Below, piece after piece: positions 38,329 to 47,282 of a stretch of DNA of 64,000 nucleotides. The stretch is from Chloroherpetonaceae bacterium (GTDB lineage: Bacteria > Bacteroidota > Chlorobiia > Chlorobiales > Chloroherpetonaceae): positions 1 to 64,000 of the forward strand of contig JANQGG010000032.1 of assembly GCA_028277445.1 (NCBI GenBank), in the 5' to 3' direction. The position numbers and the translations under genes were made by a program. The notes below the pieces were generated by a model. That model saw only the letters and a list, made by a program, of their open reading frames with translations, ran no database searches and was not told where the DNA came from. The first letter of the stretch is position 1; each line of letters opens with the position of its first letter.

Positions 38329-38595
38329 TTACTTTTTGTTAAGCATTTCAGAAAGCTTTGCTTTTTCTTCATCGCTCATATCTTTGATTTTAGCATTTAA
38401 ATCATCATTGCTATTGTCTTTAGGCGAATCAACCGCAGCTTTATTGATTTCTTCTTCAAGTCCAGATTGTGCTTTTTTAAATTCATTCATGCCTTTTCCT
38501 AAACCTTTAGCAAGCTCCGGTAGTTTTTTGGCGCCAAACAAAAGCAAGATTATAATGAGAATTACAATGAGTTCTTGACCACCTAAACCAAACAT
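38329..38595 (-). CDS. tatA: Twin-arginine translocase subunit TatA/TatE
   Basis: This is the pore-forming subunit of the Tat pathway, which exports folded proteins. The 88-residue protein has a short N-terminal TM (8-21), the FG hinge (FGAKK), an amphipathic helix [15 protein letters not shown] and a charged, unstructured tail. tatC is not adjacent. It lies downstream of the methylase gene by about 100 bp on the same strand. Confidence 0.93.
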   Translation of the reverse strand: MFGLGGQELIVILIIILLLFGAKKLPELAKGLGKGMNEFKKAQSGLEEEINKAAVDSPKDNSNDDLNAKIKDMSDEEKAKLSEMLNKK

Positions 38596-38699
38596 ATTGT
38601 GTCCTTTTAATATGTGAATGTGTTAATTACAGAATTATAAAAAAGAAGTATAAAGAAAAAAAATCACAAAACAATCACACTGGAGATTTTACATAAACT

Positions 38700-39881
38700 T
38701 TAGATTTTAGGAATCGGTAATCGTTTGAGTTGCGATTTTGTTAAATGTGGAATCAAATCTCGGTAAAGAGTTTTTGTGTATTGTTGAATGTCATTATGGT
38801 TCAAAAAATTCATGATTTGAATGGTATTTGTTTTTTGTTTGGCAACCAAATGAAACTCTTCGCGCCAGGCGTAGCAACGATCATCGTATGCAGCAACTAC
38901 TTTAGCGCCTTTTGTATGACCGATAACCAGATGGGGCTTGCTATAGAAAGCTCGCAGTAAATGGACTTTGTTTTTTTGAATCCAAATATTCGTGTAATTT
39001 TTCTCATACTCAATTTTTCCCGATTTTAGATTTCTGCCGGTTAAAAGAGGTGTTCTATCAGGCGCTGTTTCTGAGAATGCAAATTCAAACGCTTTGATTT
39101 CTGGGCTACGAGCCGCAAAATTTATCGTAAACTGCTCTTCAACAGTTGAATTAAATTTCCTGCTGAATTTAGCTGTCCATTCATTTTCAAACCGGATCAT
39201 CCCGCCATTGTAATCATGGTTAGATAGCCATAACTTTGCGTGATCATATAAATAAAGCTTGTTGGGCGAATTCTTCATGAAGTGCAGGATTACCGCAGTG
39301 ATTTGGACGTTTGGGAAGACTTTCCCCAAATAATAAACTTCAATTGTTCCTTTTTCACTTAAAAATTTGCGTAAAAGTTTAAAATCGTCTAAAAGCATCC
39401 AACTTGCCGGTACAACAAACAACAGTTGTCCTTTAGGCGCTAATAAATCAATGGCTTTTTCAACAAACGCGCCATAAATGTTGTATTTGCCAAACCAGGT
39501 TTTGAATCGTTGCTTGTAGATGGATTTTTGATTTGCAAATACATGTATAGGGTAGTGGCTTTTGTTGCCAATGATCCCATAAGGCGGGTTTCCGATAATT
39601 AAATCAAATCGGTTTTGCGCGTCCCATAAAAGAAAGTCTGCAGAGGTTGTTTTTACAAAGTTAGGGGCTGGTTCGTGTTGTTCTTTAGAGCTGTATTCAA
39701 CAGCGCTGAAAGTATGCTTTCCGCCGAATTTATGATGAAACGCATTTAAAAACGGGGCATGCGCTGAAGCCGGTTCAAGAATATTCCAGGATTTGGTTTT
39801 TGGAGGATCGAGCAATTGAAGCATAAAGTTTATAACTGTTTCCGGCGTAGAAACAGCGCCTAATGCACGATTTTTTTTCAT
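38700..39881 (-). CDS. Orphan N6-adenine DNA methyltransferase (Eco57I/TaqI-like)
   Basis: The 393-residue protein starts with the [13 protein letters not shown] helix typical of gamma/Eco57I-type DNA methylases. It has a degenerate SAM motif I ([12 protein letters not shown], 34-45, lacking the usual Gly pair) and catalytic motif [10 protein letters not shown] (95-102). A C-terminal part with [13 protein letters not shown] resembles TaqI-type specificity domains. It would methylate adenine in a specific DNA site, but no restriction partner is visible. Its ATG overlaps the psd stop by 4 bp, which couples it to a phospholipid gene. The degenerate motif I leaves activity uncertain. Confidence 0.78.
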   Translation of the reverse strand: MKKNRALGAVSTPETVINFMLQLLDPPKTKSWNILEPASAHAPFLNAFHHKFGGKHTFSAVEYSSKEQHEPAPNFVKTTSADFLLWDAQNRFDLIIGNPPYGIIGNKSHYPIHVFANQKSIYKQRFKTWFGKYNIYGAFVEKAIDLLAPKGQLLFVVPASWMLLDDFKLLRKFLSEKGTIEVYYLGKVFPNVQITAVILHFMKNSPNKLYLYDHAKLWLSNHDYNGGMIRFENEWTAKFSRKFNSTVEEQFTINFAARSPEIKAFEFAFSETAPDRTPLLTGRNLKSGKIEYEKNYTNIWIQKNKVHLLRAFYSKPHLVIGHTKGAKVVAAYDDRCYAWREEFHLVAKQKTNTIQIMNFLNHNDIQQYTKTLYRDLIPHLTKSQLKRLPIPKI

Positions 39882-40522
39882 GAATATTCTGCAAGAATGG
39901 TTTCACCGCTCCTGGTTTTATCGCCAACATTTACATTTAAGGATAACGATTTTGGAAAAAATACATCCACGCGAGAACCAAACTTGATCATCCCAAAACG
40001 TTTGCCAATTGTCACAGGATTACCGATTTGTAATTCACAGATTATTCTTCGTGCAACAAAACCTGAAATTTGAGTAAAGAACACATTGAAGTTTTCATGT
40101 TCGATACCTATTTCGTTACGCTCATTTTGAAGGCTTGAGTCATCATCAAACGCCATTAAAAACTGTCCGGGAATATACTTAAGATGTGTAACTCTCCCCG
40201 AAATCGGGATGCGATTGATATGGACATTAATTGGCGACATAAATATGCAGACCTGCCAGGCCGGACCATTTATAAATGGATGATGTTGAACTTGGTTAAT
40301 TAAAACGACTTTGCCATCAGCAGGTGAAATCAGAATATTTGGTTTTTCAGGTACTTTACGCTCGGGATCGCGAAAAAACTGTAGGTTAAAGACTAAAAAT
40401 CCAAAAGCAAGAATAGTGGTTAATGTTGCCGTAAATGGAGGTAAAATTAAAGATAGCGCAATAAAAAATATACTGAAAAAAAGGGCTTGAATGATATTTT
40501 TTTTACCGTAAGGTGTAAACAT
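39878..40522 (-). CDS. psd: Phosphatidylserine decarboxylase
   Basis: This proenzyme makes phosphatidylethanolamine. The 214-residue short (archaeal/Chlorobi-like) form has an N-terminal hydrophobic segment (about 14-50) and the ISPADGKVV motif. [14 protein letters not shown] carries the conserved His, and the self-cleavage site is in [13 protein letters not shown], where the Ser after Gly becomes the pyruvoyl group. pssA is not adjacent. It overlaps the downstream methylase gene by 4 bp. Confidence 0.94.
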   Translation of the reverse strand: MFTPYGKKNIIQALFFSIFFIALSLILPPFTATLTTILAFGFLVFNLQFFRDPERKVPEKPNILISPADGKVVLINQVQHHPFINGPAWQVCIFMSPINVHINRIPISGRVTHLKYIPGQFLMAFDDDSSLQNERNEIGIEHENFNVFFTQISGFVARRIICELQIGNPVTIGKRFGMIKFGSRVDVFFPKSLSLNVNVGDKTRSGETILAEYS

Positions 40523-40616
40523 TGTATATAAATCTAAACAATAAAAAACTGATAAATTTAAACATACAATATTCCGATCTTATTCTAAAGATGAAGTAAA
40601 AATTTCTGATAAAGTC

Positions 40617-41621
40617 ATGACTAAATTTGAGAAAAAGTTTTTGGAAAATATTCAAACCAAATCATTAATACATCGGGATGAAAAACTTTTGATCGCGCTC
40701 TCCGGCGGACCGGATTCCATGGCTTTGTTGCATTTGCTTGTTAGTATTCGCCCTGTTTTAAATCTTCGTTTATATGCCGCACATTGCAATTTTAAACTGC
40801 GTGATGAGGATAGTGATGAAGATGCGAGGTTTTGTAAGGATCAATGCAAAAAATTTGGCATCATTTGCTACGATAAAACCTTTGAAACGAAAGCCTATGC
40901 CACTCAAACCAAGCAATCGATTGAAGCAGCGGCCAGGGAGTTGAGATACCAATTTTTTAATAAAGTGATTACCGAAAATCAACTTGATCGATTGGTCACC
41001 GCGCATCATGCCAACGACAATGCAGAAACCATTTTATTTAATCTTTTTCGGGGGAGTTCTTTGTTGGGTTTGAAAGGAATTCCTTATGTCACTGAAAAAA
41101 TATTGCGACCATTGCTCTTTTTTACCAGGCATGAAATTATGGACTATCTCCATCACAATAACATTCCATATCGTGTGGATAAAACCAATGCGTCGGATGA
41201 TGCCGATCGAAATTTTTTGCGTTTGAAAGTGATTCCATTGATTGAATCACGGTTTCAACATAAACTCATTCCAAATTTAACCAGGCTTTCAAAAAACGGA
41301 CGAGAACTAGATGAATTCATCCAAGATCATATCAACCATAAAATTAAGTCATTGAGAATTGATTTTAGCGCAAATGAATTGTCAGTAACCGCGCTAAAAA
41401 CGTTAAGCATTTTTGAACAAAAAGAAATTTTCAAACGGTTTTTATTACATCACAGCATTGATCCCGATGCAAAACGGTTGGCTCAACTTTGCAGATTGTT
41501 AGAAACGCAACCCGGGAGAAAAGTGGTTCTAAACCGACAACTGGAAGTGTTATGGAAAGGTAAGAAATTGAAGGTGTTGCGGGCTGAAACCCGCAAAGTC
41601 AAGTTTACTGAAGCGGATTAG
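40617..41621 (+). CDS. tilS: tRNA(Ile)-lysidine synthase
   Basis: This enzyme ligates lysine to C34 of tRNA-Ile(CAU), switching decoding to AUA. The 334 residues contain the PP-loop ALSGGPDSMALLHLL (28-42), then AHCNFKLRDEDSDEDARF and VTAHHANDNAETIL. This is the short form, lacking the full C-terminal substrate-binding domains of the 430-residue E. coli enzyme. The last 17 bp overlap the convergent peroxiredoxin gene. A 7-bp hairpin (41577-41596) lies inside the 3' end. Confidence 0.94.
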   Translation: MTKFEKKFLENIQTKSLIHRDEKLLIALSGGPDSMALLHLLVSIRPVLNLRLYAAHCNFKLRDEDSDEDARFCKDQCKKFGIICYDKTFETKAYATQTKQSIEAAARELRYQFFNKVITENQLDRLVTAHHANDNAETILFNLFRGSSLLGLKGIPYVTEKILRPLLFFTRHEIMDYLHHNNIPYRVDKTNASDDADRNFLRLKVIPLIESRFQHKLIPNLTRLSKNGRELDEFIQDHINHKIKSLRIDFSANELSVTALKTLSIFEQKEIFKRFLLHHSIDPDAKRLAQLCRLLETQPGRKVVLNRQLEVLWKGKKLKVLRAETRKVKFTEAD

Positions 41622-42126
41622 CAGATAAGGATTTCAGAATCTCTTCGGCATGCCCAACCGGATCAACATCTTCAAAAATTTCATGCACCATACCCTCTTT
41701 ATTAATGATAAAAGTTGTTCGTTTGGCAAAACCAATGGCAGAGAGTTCGCCGTATTTTTTTGAGATTTTTTTGTCCTGGTCCGAAACCAGCGTGAAATTC
41801 AGGTTAAACTCCGTACGGAAGTTCTTTAAATCTTCTCGGCTATCTGTGCTTATGCCAATAATTTCAATATCAGCATTTTCAAACAACGATTTTGTATCTC
41901 TGAACGCGCAGGCTTCTTTGGTGCAGCCAGGTGTACCGGCCTTTGGATAAAAGAATAAAACGATGGATTTGCTTCCTCGATAATCCTGAAGCGAAACCAT
42001 TTGGCCGTCATCGGTAGGGAGACTAAAATCAGGCGCTTTATCGCCAATATTCAATCTCTTTGAATCATTTGCACAGGCATATCCAAAAAAGGCAAAAATC
42101 CATATCAAAAAACCGGTTAGAAACAT
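41605..42126 (-). CDS. Exported peroxiredoxin (Bcp/PrxQ type)
   Basis: This is a thiol peroxidase of the AhpC/TSA-Bcp group. The catalytic core has PDFSLPTDDG, then the peroxidatic Cys and the resolving Cys five residues later in TPGCTKEACAF, the PrxQ CxxxxC arrangement. The frame extends to 42231, but the upstream gene stops at 42137. The ATG at 42126 fits spacing (10 bp) and opens a hydrophobic leader of about 18 residues ending GYAC, a weak lipobox. I therefore predict a 173-residue exported or lipid-anchored peroxidase; a cytoplasmic form from an internal start cannot be excluded. Confidence 0.85.
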   Translation of the reverse strand: MFLTGFLIWIFAFFGYACANDSKRLNIGDKAPDFSLPTDDGQMVSLQDYRGSKSIVLFFYPKAGTPGCTKEACAFRDTKSLFENADIEIIGISTDSREDLKNFRTEFNLNFTLVSDQDKKISKKYGELSAIGFAKRTTFIINKEGMVHEIFEDVDPVGHAEEILKSLSANPLQ

Positions 42127-42136
42127 GTTAAAGGCT

Positions 42137-43237
42137 TTAAAAGCCTTTATCTTTATTGCGGAATGTTGAAATAAGCTCATTTGAAAATGTCCCTCGGAGA
42201 ATAATGGATTCCTGATTTTGTTGAATTTCAATGGCGTTTAGAATTTCCTTTTCCACAGTTTTCAGACGTGTCCCTTCAGAACCGGAAACCCTTACCGCCA
42301 GCCAAAGCAAGCCATAGGCAAAGAATGCCGAAGTGCGGCTTTGGTAGATCCACTCGGTTTGGCCTTTAAGGCCTTCATCCAGTTTCAAAGATAATACCAA
42401 TTGCTGAATTTGTCTCAGGTTGCCCATATTTTTTAATTCGCTGTTCGAAGCAGTCAGTCCCCTCATTGCGCCGGAAGCCCAACCAGCATTGCCTAAAGCC
42501 ATCCACAAATGCGATTTATAGTGAGTGATATCCAGCAAGTGAGCCATTCGTGGATTGGCGTTGAAGTAATCATTTGAAGCCGACAAATAATCTTCGATGT
42601 GATCGGCCAGGCTTGCAAGAATAATTTGCGTAGAATCTTTCAGAGAAAACCAAAGCTTTGGTTCAATTCTATGAATCACCAGTGAATTGTATTGCCGTGC
42701 ATTTGTTGATGCGCTATCCAGAAAAGTTTGGATTTTCAGTGGATTGAAGCGTCCGCTTAAAATACTGATAAACGTATCGTTTGGAGATGCATAGCTGCTT
42801 GCAGCATAAAGTAGGGTATCAACATCCTCTGTCAGAACAATATCAGTTTCTTTGGCAAAGTAACTTAATGAAGATGAGTCGCTAATAAACGATGATTGTT
42901 TTACAGAGTCCGGTAATATGGTTTTCCAAAAAGCTGATCGGCGAACGTTATCCATTCCGACATACATAAGAACATTGGTTGTATGAGGCAGTCTGCTGAT
43001 CATGTTTCGCATATTTTCTGGCAGCGGTTCAGATTCGGGTCGCTCTTTTGGCCAATTCAACCACAACGCTATGCTGAGAAAAAACGCCGTGATCACGCCC
43101 AGAAATATGCCAAAAGCAATTTTATTGGCTTTTGTTTTGGGAAATAAGCCGCCGCTGGGATCGCTTACGGCCAGTTCATTCACGCGTTGGTTAATTTTAG
43201 TAATATCCTCGGTTTCACGAGATGATGAATCAGGCAT
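42137..43237 (-). CDS. Hypothetical one-TM protein, DUF3352-like
   Basis: The 366-residue protein has a polar N-terminal tail, one TM helix (about 40-61) and a long extracytoplasmic part. That part has repeating beta/alpha segments such as VLMYVGMDNVRRSAF, ISILSGRFNPLKIQTFLD and SHLWMALGNAGWASGA, a texture I associate with DUF3352-type envelope proteins. No catalytic motif is seen. It precedes the exported peroxiredoxin by 10 bp and follows rnhA by 26 bp, all on the minus strand. Function unknown. Confidence 0.65.
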   Translation of the reverse strand: MPDSSSRETEDITKINQRVNELAVSDPSGGLFPKTKANKIAFGIFLGVITAFFLSIALWLNWPKERPESEPLPENMRNMISRLPHTTNVLMYVGMDNVRRSAFWKTILPDSVKQSSFISDSSSLSYFAKETDIVLTEDVDTLLYAASSYASPNDTFISILSGRFNPLKIQTFLDSASTNARQYNSLVIHRIEPKLWFSLKDSTQIILASLADHIEDYLSASNDYFNANPRMAHLLDITHYKSHLWMALGNAGWASGAMRGLTASNSELKNMGNLRQIQQLVLSLKLDEGLKGQTEWIYQSRTSAFFAYGLLWLAVRVSGSEGTRLKTVEKEILNAIEIQQNQESIILRGTFSNELISTFRNKDKGF

Positions 43238-43263
43238 GTTAAACTAAAAAGTTATGTTTGAAA

Positions 43264-43701
43264 TCAACCCTGTGTTTTGATGGCAGTTGTTGCTAAATAA
43301 TCACAACGATTGTTTAATTCATCTGTGCTGTGGCCTTTTACTTTATGAAAGGCAACCTTATGAGTACTGGTGAGCGCTAATAAACGCTCCCATAAATCTT
43401 GGTTTAACACCGGCTTTTTAGAGGCGGTTCGCCATCCGTTTTTTTGCCAGTTTGCAATCCAGTTTTGATTGAAGGCATTGACCATATAGCTGGAGTCGCT
43501 ATACAAATCAACCTTACAGGGCTCTTTTAAGCGTTCCAACGCTTTTATGGCAGCCAGCATTTCCATGCGATTGTTTGTGGTACTGGGATCGTAACCGGAA
43601 ATCTCTTCCTGATGCTTGCCGTAAATCAAAACCGCACCCCAACCGCCTCTGCCCGGGTTGCCACTACAAGCGCCATCGGTGTATATTTTCAATTGTTTCA
43701 T
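43264..43701 (-). CDS. rnhA: Ribonuclease HI
   Basis: This enzyme degrades the RNA strand of RNA-DNA hybrids. The 145-residue protein has the four catalytic acids: Asp9 in YTDGACSGNPG, Glu47 in NNRMEM, Asp69 in YSDSSY and the Asp of NNRCDYLA near the C-terminus. The VKGHS motif with the catalytic His is present. It lies 74 bp downstream of rpmB, separated by a hairpin terminator. Confidence 0.96.
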   Translation of the reverse strand: MKQLKIYTDGACSGNPGRGGWGAVLIYGKHQEEISGYDPSTTNNRMEMLAAIKALERLKEPCKVDLYSDSSYMVNAFNQNWIANWQKNGWRTASKKPVLNQDLWERLLALTSTHKVAFHKVKGHSTDELNNRCDYLATTAIKTQG

Positions 43702-43703
43702 AG

Positions 43704-43734
43704 AAAAAAAAAGCTCAACACAAACATGTTGAGC
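43704..43734 (-). terminator. Intrinsic terminator after rpmB
   Basis: On the minus strand an 8-bp stem (GCTCAACA with TGTTGAGC, 6-nt loop) is followed by nine consecutive T. The T-run ends only about three bases before the rnhA ATG, so it should separate rpmB transcription from rnhA or attenuate read-through. Confidence 0.8.
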
Positions 43735-43775
43735 AAATATACTATAAAATTGTACCAGGCAAGACCTTTAACCAT

Positions 43776-43994
43776 TTACTTCAAAAGTTTGGCGAGTTCG
43801 GCAGTACCGCGCTTAGACATAATTTTTAACGCTTTTGCTGATACTTTAACTTTTACCCAACGTTTTTCTTCTTCAAGCCAGATACGTTTGGTTTGCAGAT
43901 TAGGTTCAAATCGTGTTCTGCGATGATTATTGGCATGAGACACCGTATTTCCGTATTGATGCGTTTTACCGGTATAAATGCAAACTTTAGACAT
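43776..43994 (-). CDS. rpmB: Large-subunit ribosomal protein bL28
   Basis: This ribosomal protein of the 50S subunit has 72 residues, strongly basic, with the L28 landmarks [22 protein letters not shown] (in two halves, 9-30) and [20 protein letters not shown]. No CxxC zinc pair is present apart from one N-terminal Cys. It is followed by an intrinsic terminator. Confidence 0.96.
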   Translation of the reverse strand: MSKVCIYTGKTHQYGNTVSHANNHRRTRFEPNLQTKRIWLEEEKRWVKVKVSAKALKIMSKRGTAELAKLLK

Positions 43995-44094
43995 AATAAC
44001 TTCGCGTATGTGTTATGTTAAATTCTAAATAAGCTCCTAATATAAGATTATTCCCTATGAATTTAAAAAAATGTTTTTGTATCAAAGTAAATCC

Positions 44095-45399
44095 TTAACT
44101 TTTATCAACAATCTGACCAATCAAATCAAACGGTTCGGAGTCAATGATCTTAGTGTTGTAAAACTGACCGGCTTCAATCCTATGATCTTTATTAACCTTG
44201 ATGAGAACTTCATTATCCACATCCGGGGCATCAAACTCGGTTCGGCCAATGGCGAAATCGCCTTCAAATCGATCGATTAACACGCGAATGGTTGAGCCGA
44301 TCATCGCCTGATTTTTTTGAGCCGATATCACTTCCTGGATGCCCATTAATGTTTCCTGACGCTCTGTTTTTTTGATTGGACTTACATTATCCGGGAGCTC
44401 AAAAGCAGAGGTGTCTTCTTCATGGGAATAGGTAAAGCAGCCAAGTCTATCAAATTTTGTCTCTTCTACAAACCGACAGAGCTCTTCAAAAATGGCCTCG
44501 GTTTCGTTGGGATAACCCACAATAAATGTGCTACGAAGCCGAATATCAGGAATCTCATTACGAATGCGTTCTATCAATTCAAGGGTTTGGCGTTTGGTTA
44601 TACCACGTTTCATGGAGCGAAGCATGTCATCATGGATATGTTGAAGCGGCAGATCCAAATAGTTGCAGATGTTTTCGCGCTTTTGTATTACGGGCAGGAT
44701 ATCCAAGGGAAATTGTGAAGGGTAGGTGTAAAGCAATCGGATCCAGGTGAAGTCAAGATCAGAAAGACGACATAGTAGATCAGCCAGGGTTTTCTTCCCG
44801 TACAGATCCGAGCCGTAATAAGTAGTATCCTGGGCGATCAGGTTAAGTTCTTTGACATCTTTTTCTTTTAATCGTTTGGCTTCCGATAAAACATCAGCCA
44901 TGGGTTTAGAGCGAAACTTTCCTCGAATTAATGGAATCGCACAGAATGAACAGGGATGATCGCAGCCTTCCGAAATTTTTAAATAGGCATAGTGCTTGGG
45001 CGTTAAAAGCTCGCGTTCGCCCAAAATATCTTCACGATACAGCGCTCCAACTGAATTCAGAATATTGGGGAGGTCTTGAACGCCAAAGTAGCCATCAACC
45101 TCGGGCATTTCAGTTTCGAGATCGGATTTATAACGCTCCGAAAGGCAACCCATAACATAAACTTTTTTTAATGGCCCGTCCTTTTTTAAGCCAACGGCAC
45201 CCAAAATCGTATTAATAGATTCCTGTTTAGCATCTTCAATAAATCCGCAGGTGTTGATGATAAGAATATCAGCGATATCGGGGGAACTGATTTCAAAACC
45301 GGAAGAAGCCTTAAATTGGGCAAGCAGACTTTCGGAATCGGTCGTGTTTTTTGAACATCCCAATGTTAAAACCGCTATTTTTTTTGGACTATTTCTCAT
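44095..45399 (-). CDS. rimO: Ribosomal protein uS12 methylthiotransferase
   Basis: This radical-SAM enzyme adds a methylthio group to an Asp of ribosomal protein S12. The 434 residues contain the N-terminal UPF0004 domain with cluster ligands Cys15, Cys51 and Cys85. The radical-SAM triad is Cys146-X3-Cys150-X2-Cys153 (CDHPCSFC), and a C-terminal TRAM domain spans about 370-434. Homology to MiaB is high, but the CSKNTTDSE N-terminus and SEGCDHPCSFCAIP favour RimO. Confidence 0.94.
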   Translation of the reverse strand: MRNSPKKIAVLTLGCSKNTTDSESLLAQFKASSGFEISSPDIADILIINTCGFIEDAKQESINTILGAVGLKKDGPLKKVYVMGCLSERYKSDLETEMPEVDGYFGVQDLPNILNSVGALYREDILGERELLTPKHYAYLKISEGCDHPCSFCAIPLIRGKFRSKPMADVLSEAKRLKEKDVKELNLIAQDTTYYGSDLYGKKTLADLLCRLSDLDFTWIRLLYTYPSQFPLDILPVIQKRENICNYLDLPLQHIHDDMLRSMKRGITKRQTLELIERIRNEIPDIRLRSTFIVGYPNETEAIFEELCRFVEETKFDRLGCFTYSHEEDTSAFELPDNVSPIKKTERQETLMGIQEVISAQKNQAMIGSTIRVLIDRFEGDFAIGRTEFDAPDVDNEVLIKVNKDHRIEAGQFYNTKIIDSEPFDLIGQIVDKS

Positions 45400-45469
45400 C
45401 GTAAACCAATATTTTCGTATAAGTGATCAAATAAAGTCATTATTTTTCATAAAACAAGCCGCTAAATTG

Positions 45470-45757
45470 ATGCGATTGAGTGAATTTGAAATACAGCAAG
45501 TGAGAAAAGCATTTTCAGAGACATTTAAATCTGGAAACGTTTATCTTTTTGGGAGTCGTACGAATGATAACTCTAAAGGCGGCGATATTGATTTTTTTCT
45601 TGAAGTCCCTGATAAAACCAATCTTTTTGAAAAGAAAATCAAATTTTTAGCTCGGTTGAAACAGGCGATTGGCGATCAAAAAATAGATGTCGTGTTTGAT
45701 AAAGATAAATCAAGATTGATAGAACAAGAAGCAAGAAAATGGGGAATAAAGCTTTAG
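45470..45757 (+). CDS. MntA-like nucleotidyltransferase (orphan)
   Basis: This minimal nucleotidyltransferase has 95 residues, with the catalytic pattern GSR...GGDIDFFLEV: Gly28-Ser29, Asp39 and Asp41, and a third acid Asp73 in KIDVVF. Such proteins act as antitoxins to HEPN RNases (type VII systems) by AMPylating them. The frame is open further upstream into rimO, but the family start MRLSEFE at 45470 is the natural one. No HEPN gene follows. Only a 20-codon frame (45739-45801) overlaps its end, the position where a HEPN gene would normally begin. Confidence 0.8.
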   Translation: MRLSEFEIQQVRKAFSETFKSGNVYLFGSRTNDNSKGGDIDFFLEVPDKTNLFEKKIKFLARLKQAIGDQKIDVVFDKDKSRLIEQEARKWGIKL

Positions 45758-45801
45758 TTTATAAAGAAAAGTTCAATCTGTTCAATTGGCGTCTTTGTTA
45801 A
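45739..45801 (+). pseudogene. 20-codon frame overlapping the MntA-like gene; possible HEPN remnant
   Basis: It starts with ATG inside the last codons of the nucleotidyltransferase gene and stops after 20 codons. The arrangement matches MntA-HEPN operons, but the peptide is too short to identify, so a remnant is only one reading; chance is the other. Confidence 0.2.
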
Positions 45802-45900
45802 TCCAAAATTTACTTAAGCGCACAATTTATCCTTAGGATTACTTCCGGCAAAGTCATATACTCAGGTGAGAAAAACCGCCACTAAACTTATTGAAAATAA

Positions 45901-46611
45901 ATGATGAAAAAAGGCAACATGCTTTATGAAGGTAAGGCAAAAAAGATATTTGAAACGGATAATCCCGATTTGATTATTCAGGAATTTAAAGATGATGCGT
46001 CTGCATTCAATGCCTTAAAAACTGGGACTATTGTTGGAAAAGGGGTTGTAAATAACTCGGTTTCATGCAAGATTTTTTCGTTTTTGGAAGCATCGGGCAT
46101 TCCAACGCATTTTGTTGAAAAACTCTCCGAAAGAGAAATGGCTTGCCGCAAACTGGATATCATCAAAGTTGAAGTTGTTGTTCGAAACGTTGCCGCCGGA
46201 TCGCTCGTAAAACGCTATGGTTTTGAAGAAGGCGCCGATTTGGAATTTCCTATTGTGGAATATTACCTGAAAGATGATGCGCTAGCCGATCCGTTAATGA
46301 ACGAATCCCATGCGATGCTACTAAATTTAGCGAGCGCCGAAGATTTCGTTGTCTTAAAATCCCAAGCCTTAAAGATAAATGCCTTACTGGTTGATTATTT
46401 CTTTAAACGCAACTTAAAATTGGTGGATTTTAAACTGGAGTTTGGCCGGCACCACGATAAGATTTTTCTGGGTGATGAAATTAGCCCGGATACTTGTCGG
46501 TTATGGGATGTAGGTTCGGGAAAAAAACTTGATAAAGATCGCTTTCGTTTTGATTTAGGCGACATTGAAGAATCTTATCTGGAAGTACAAAAACGAGTAT
46601 TGGCTGATTAA
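45901..46611 (+). CDS. purC: Phosphoribosylaminoimidazole-succinocarboxamide synthase
   Basis: SAICAR synthase joins aspartate to CAIR in purine synthesis. The 236-residue protein has the N-terminal LYEGKAKKIFET (8-19) nucleotide site, the central VVVRNVAAGS, and the C-terminal DFKLEFG and DEISPDTCRLWD motifs. Two adjacent ATG codons open the frame. It is followed within 30 bp by the DedA gene. Confidence 0.97.
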   Translation: MMKKGNMLYEGKAKKIFETDNPDLIIQEFKDDASAFNALKTGTIVGKGVVNNSVSCKIFSFLEASGIPTHFVEKLSEREMACRKLDIIKVEVVVRNVAAGSLVKRYGFEEGADLEFPIVEYYLKDDALADPLMNESHAMLLNLASAEDFVVLKSQALKINALLVDYFFKRNLKLVDFKLEFGRHHDKIFLGDEISPDTCRLWDVGSGKKLDKDRFRFDLGDIEESYLEVQKRVLAD

Positions 46612-46639
46612 GTAATCCGGCCGTACGATTTATCGTGAT

Positions 46640-47272
46640 ATGATTGAAGATTTTATACAGTATGCCGCGTCATTAAACAGCAGTACCATACTAATTTTCC
46701 TTTTTGTGGTTGCGTTTTTGGAAAATGTTGTTCCACCCGTTCCTGGCGATATTCCGGTTGTGTTTGCAGGTTATCTGATCACACAGGGTGAATACACATT
46801 TGTAGGTTGTGTTTTGGCAGCAACGCTTGGTTCATTGGCCGGGTTTATGGTTGTTTATGTTTTGGGATACACCTTAGGGGCTTCCCTTTATGGTGAATCC
46901 GTTAAAGAGACACGTTTTACAAAAATGATTCATGGCGTTTTTCCTCCGGAACAAATGTCAGCATTTAAAGAAAAATTTGCCCAACACAGTTATTGGCTGA
47001 TCTTGATCAATCGATTTTTATCCGGTACGCGAACCTTGATTTCCATTTCAGCTGGCTTGATGCATATCAATTGGTTTTTGGCCATGATCATCGCCTTTTT
47101 TGGATCGTTGGCATGGAATGTAGTCTTGGTTGGAGGGGGTTACCTCTTAGGTGAAAATTGGCAGGAATTAGGCGGCATACTTTCAACCTATGGGGTCGTT
47201 TTAACCATCATTGTTATGATCATATTAGCTTTTTTTGTGAATCGCTACATGCAAAACCAGCCAAACACTTAA
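46640..47272 (+). CDS. DedA-family membrane protein
   Basis: This polytopic protein of 210 residues belongs to the DedA/SNARE-associated (VTT) superfamily, implicated in undecaprenyl-phosphate or phospholipid flipping. Features: FLENVVPPVPGDIPVVFAG near 26-44, a central gap, then RFLSGTRTLISISAGLMH near 128-145, the Arg-containing amphipathic re-entrant region conserved in the family. The next gene, plsY, starts 10 bp later, so both probably belong to one membrane-lipid transcript. Confidence 0.88.
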   Translation: MIEDFIQYAASLNSSTILIFLFVVAFLENVVPPVPGDIPVVFAGYLITQGEYTFVGCVLAATLGSLAGFMVVYVLGYTLGASLYGESVKETRFTKMIHGVFPPEQMSAFKEKFAQHSYWLILINRFLSGTRTLISISAGLMHINWFLAMIIAFFGSLAWNVVLVGGGYLLGENWQELGGILSTYGVVLTIIVMIILAFFVNRYMQNQPNT

Positions 47273-47282
47273 ACCGCATCCA

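Noticed and set aside
41577-41596. 7-bp GC-rich hairpin near the end of tilS as a terminator
   Set aside because: It is inside coding sequence and is not followed by a T-run on either strand.
45251-45469. Longer start for the MntA-like gene
   Set aside because: The extension runs antisense into rimO and lacks any resemblance to nucleotidyltransferases, which begin near 45470.
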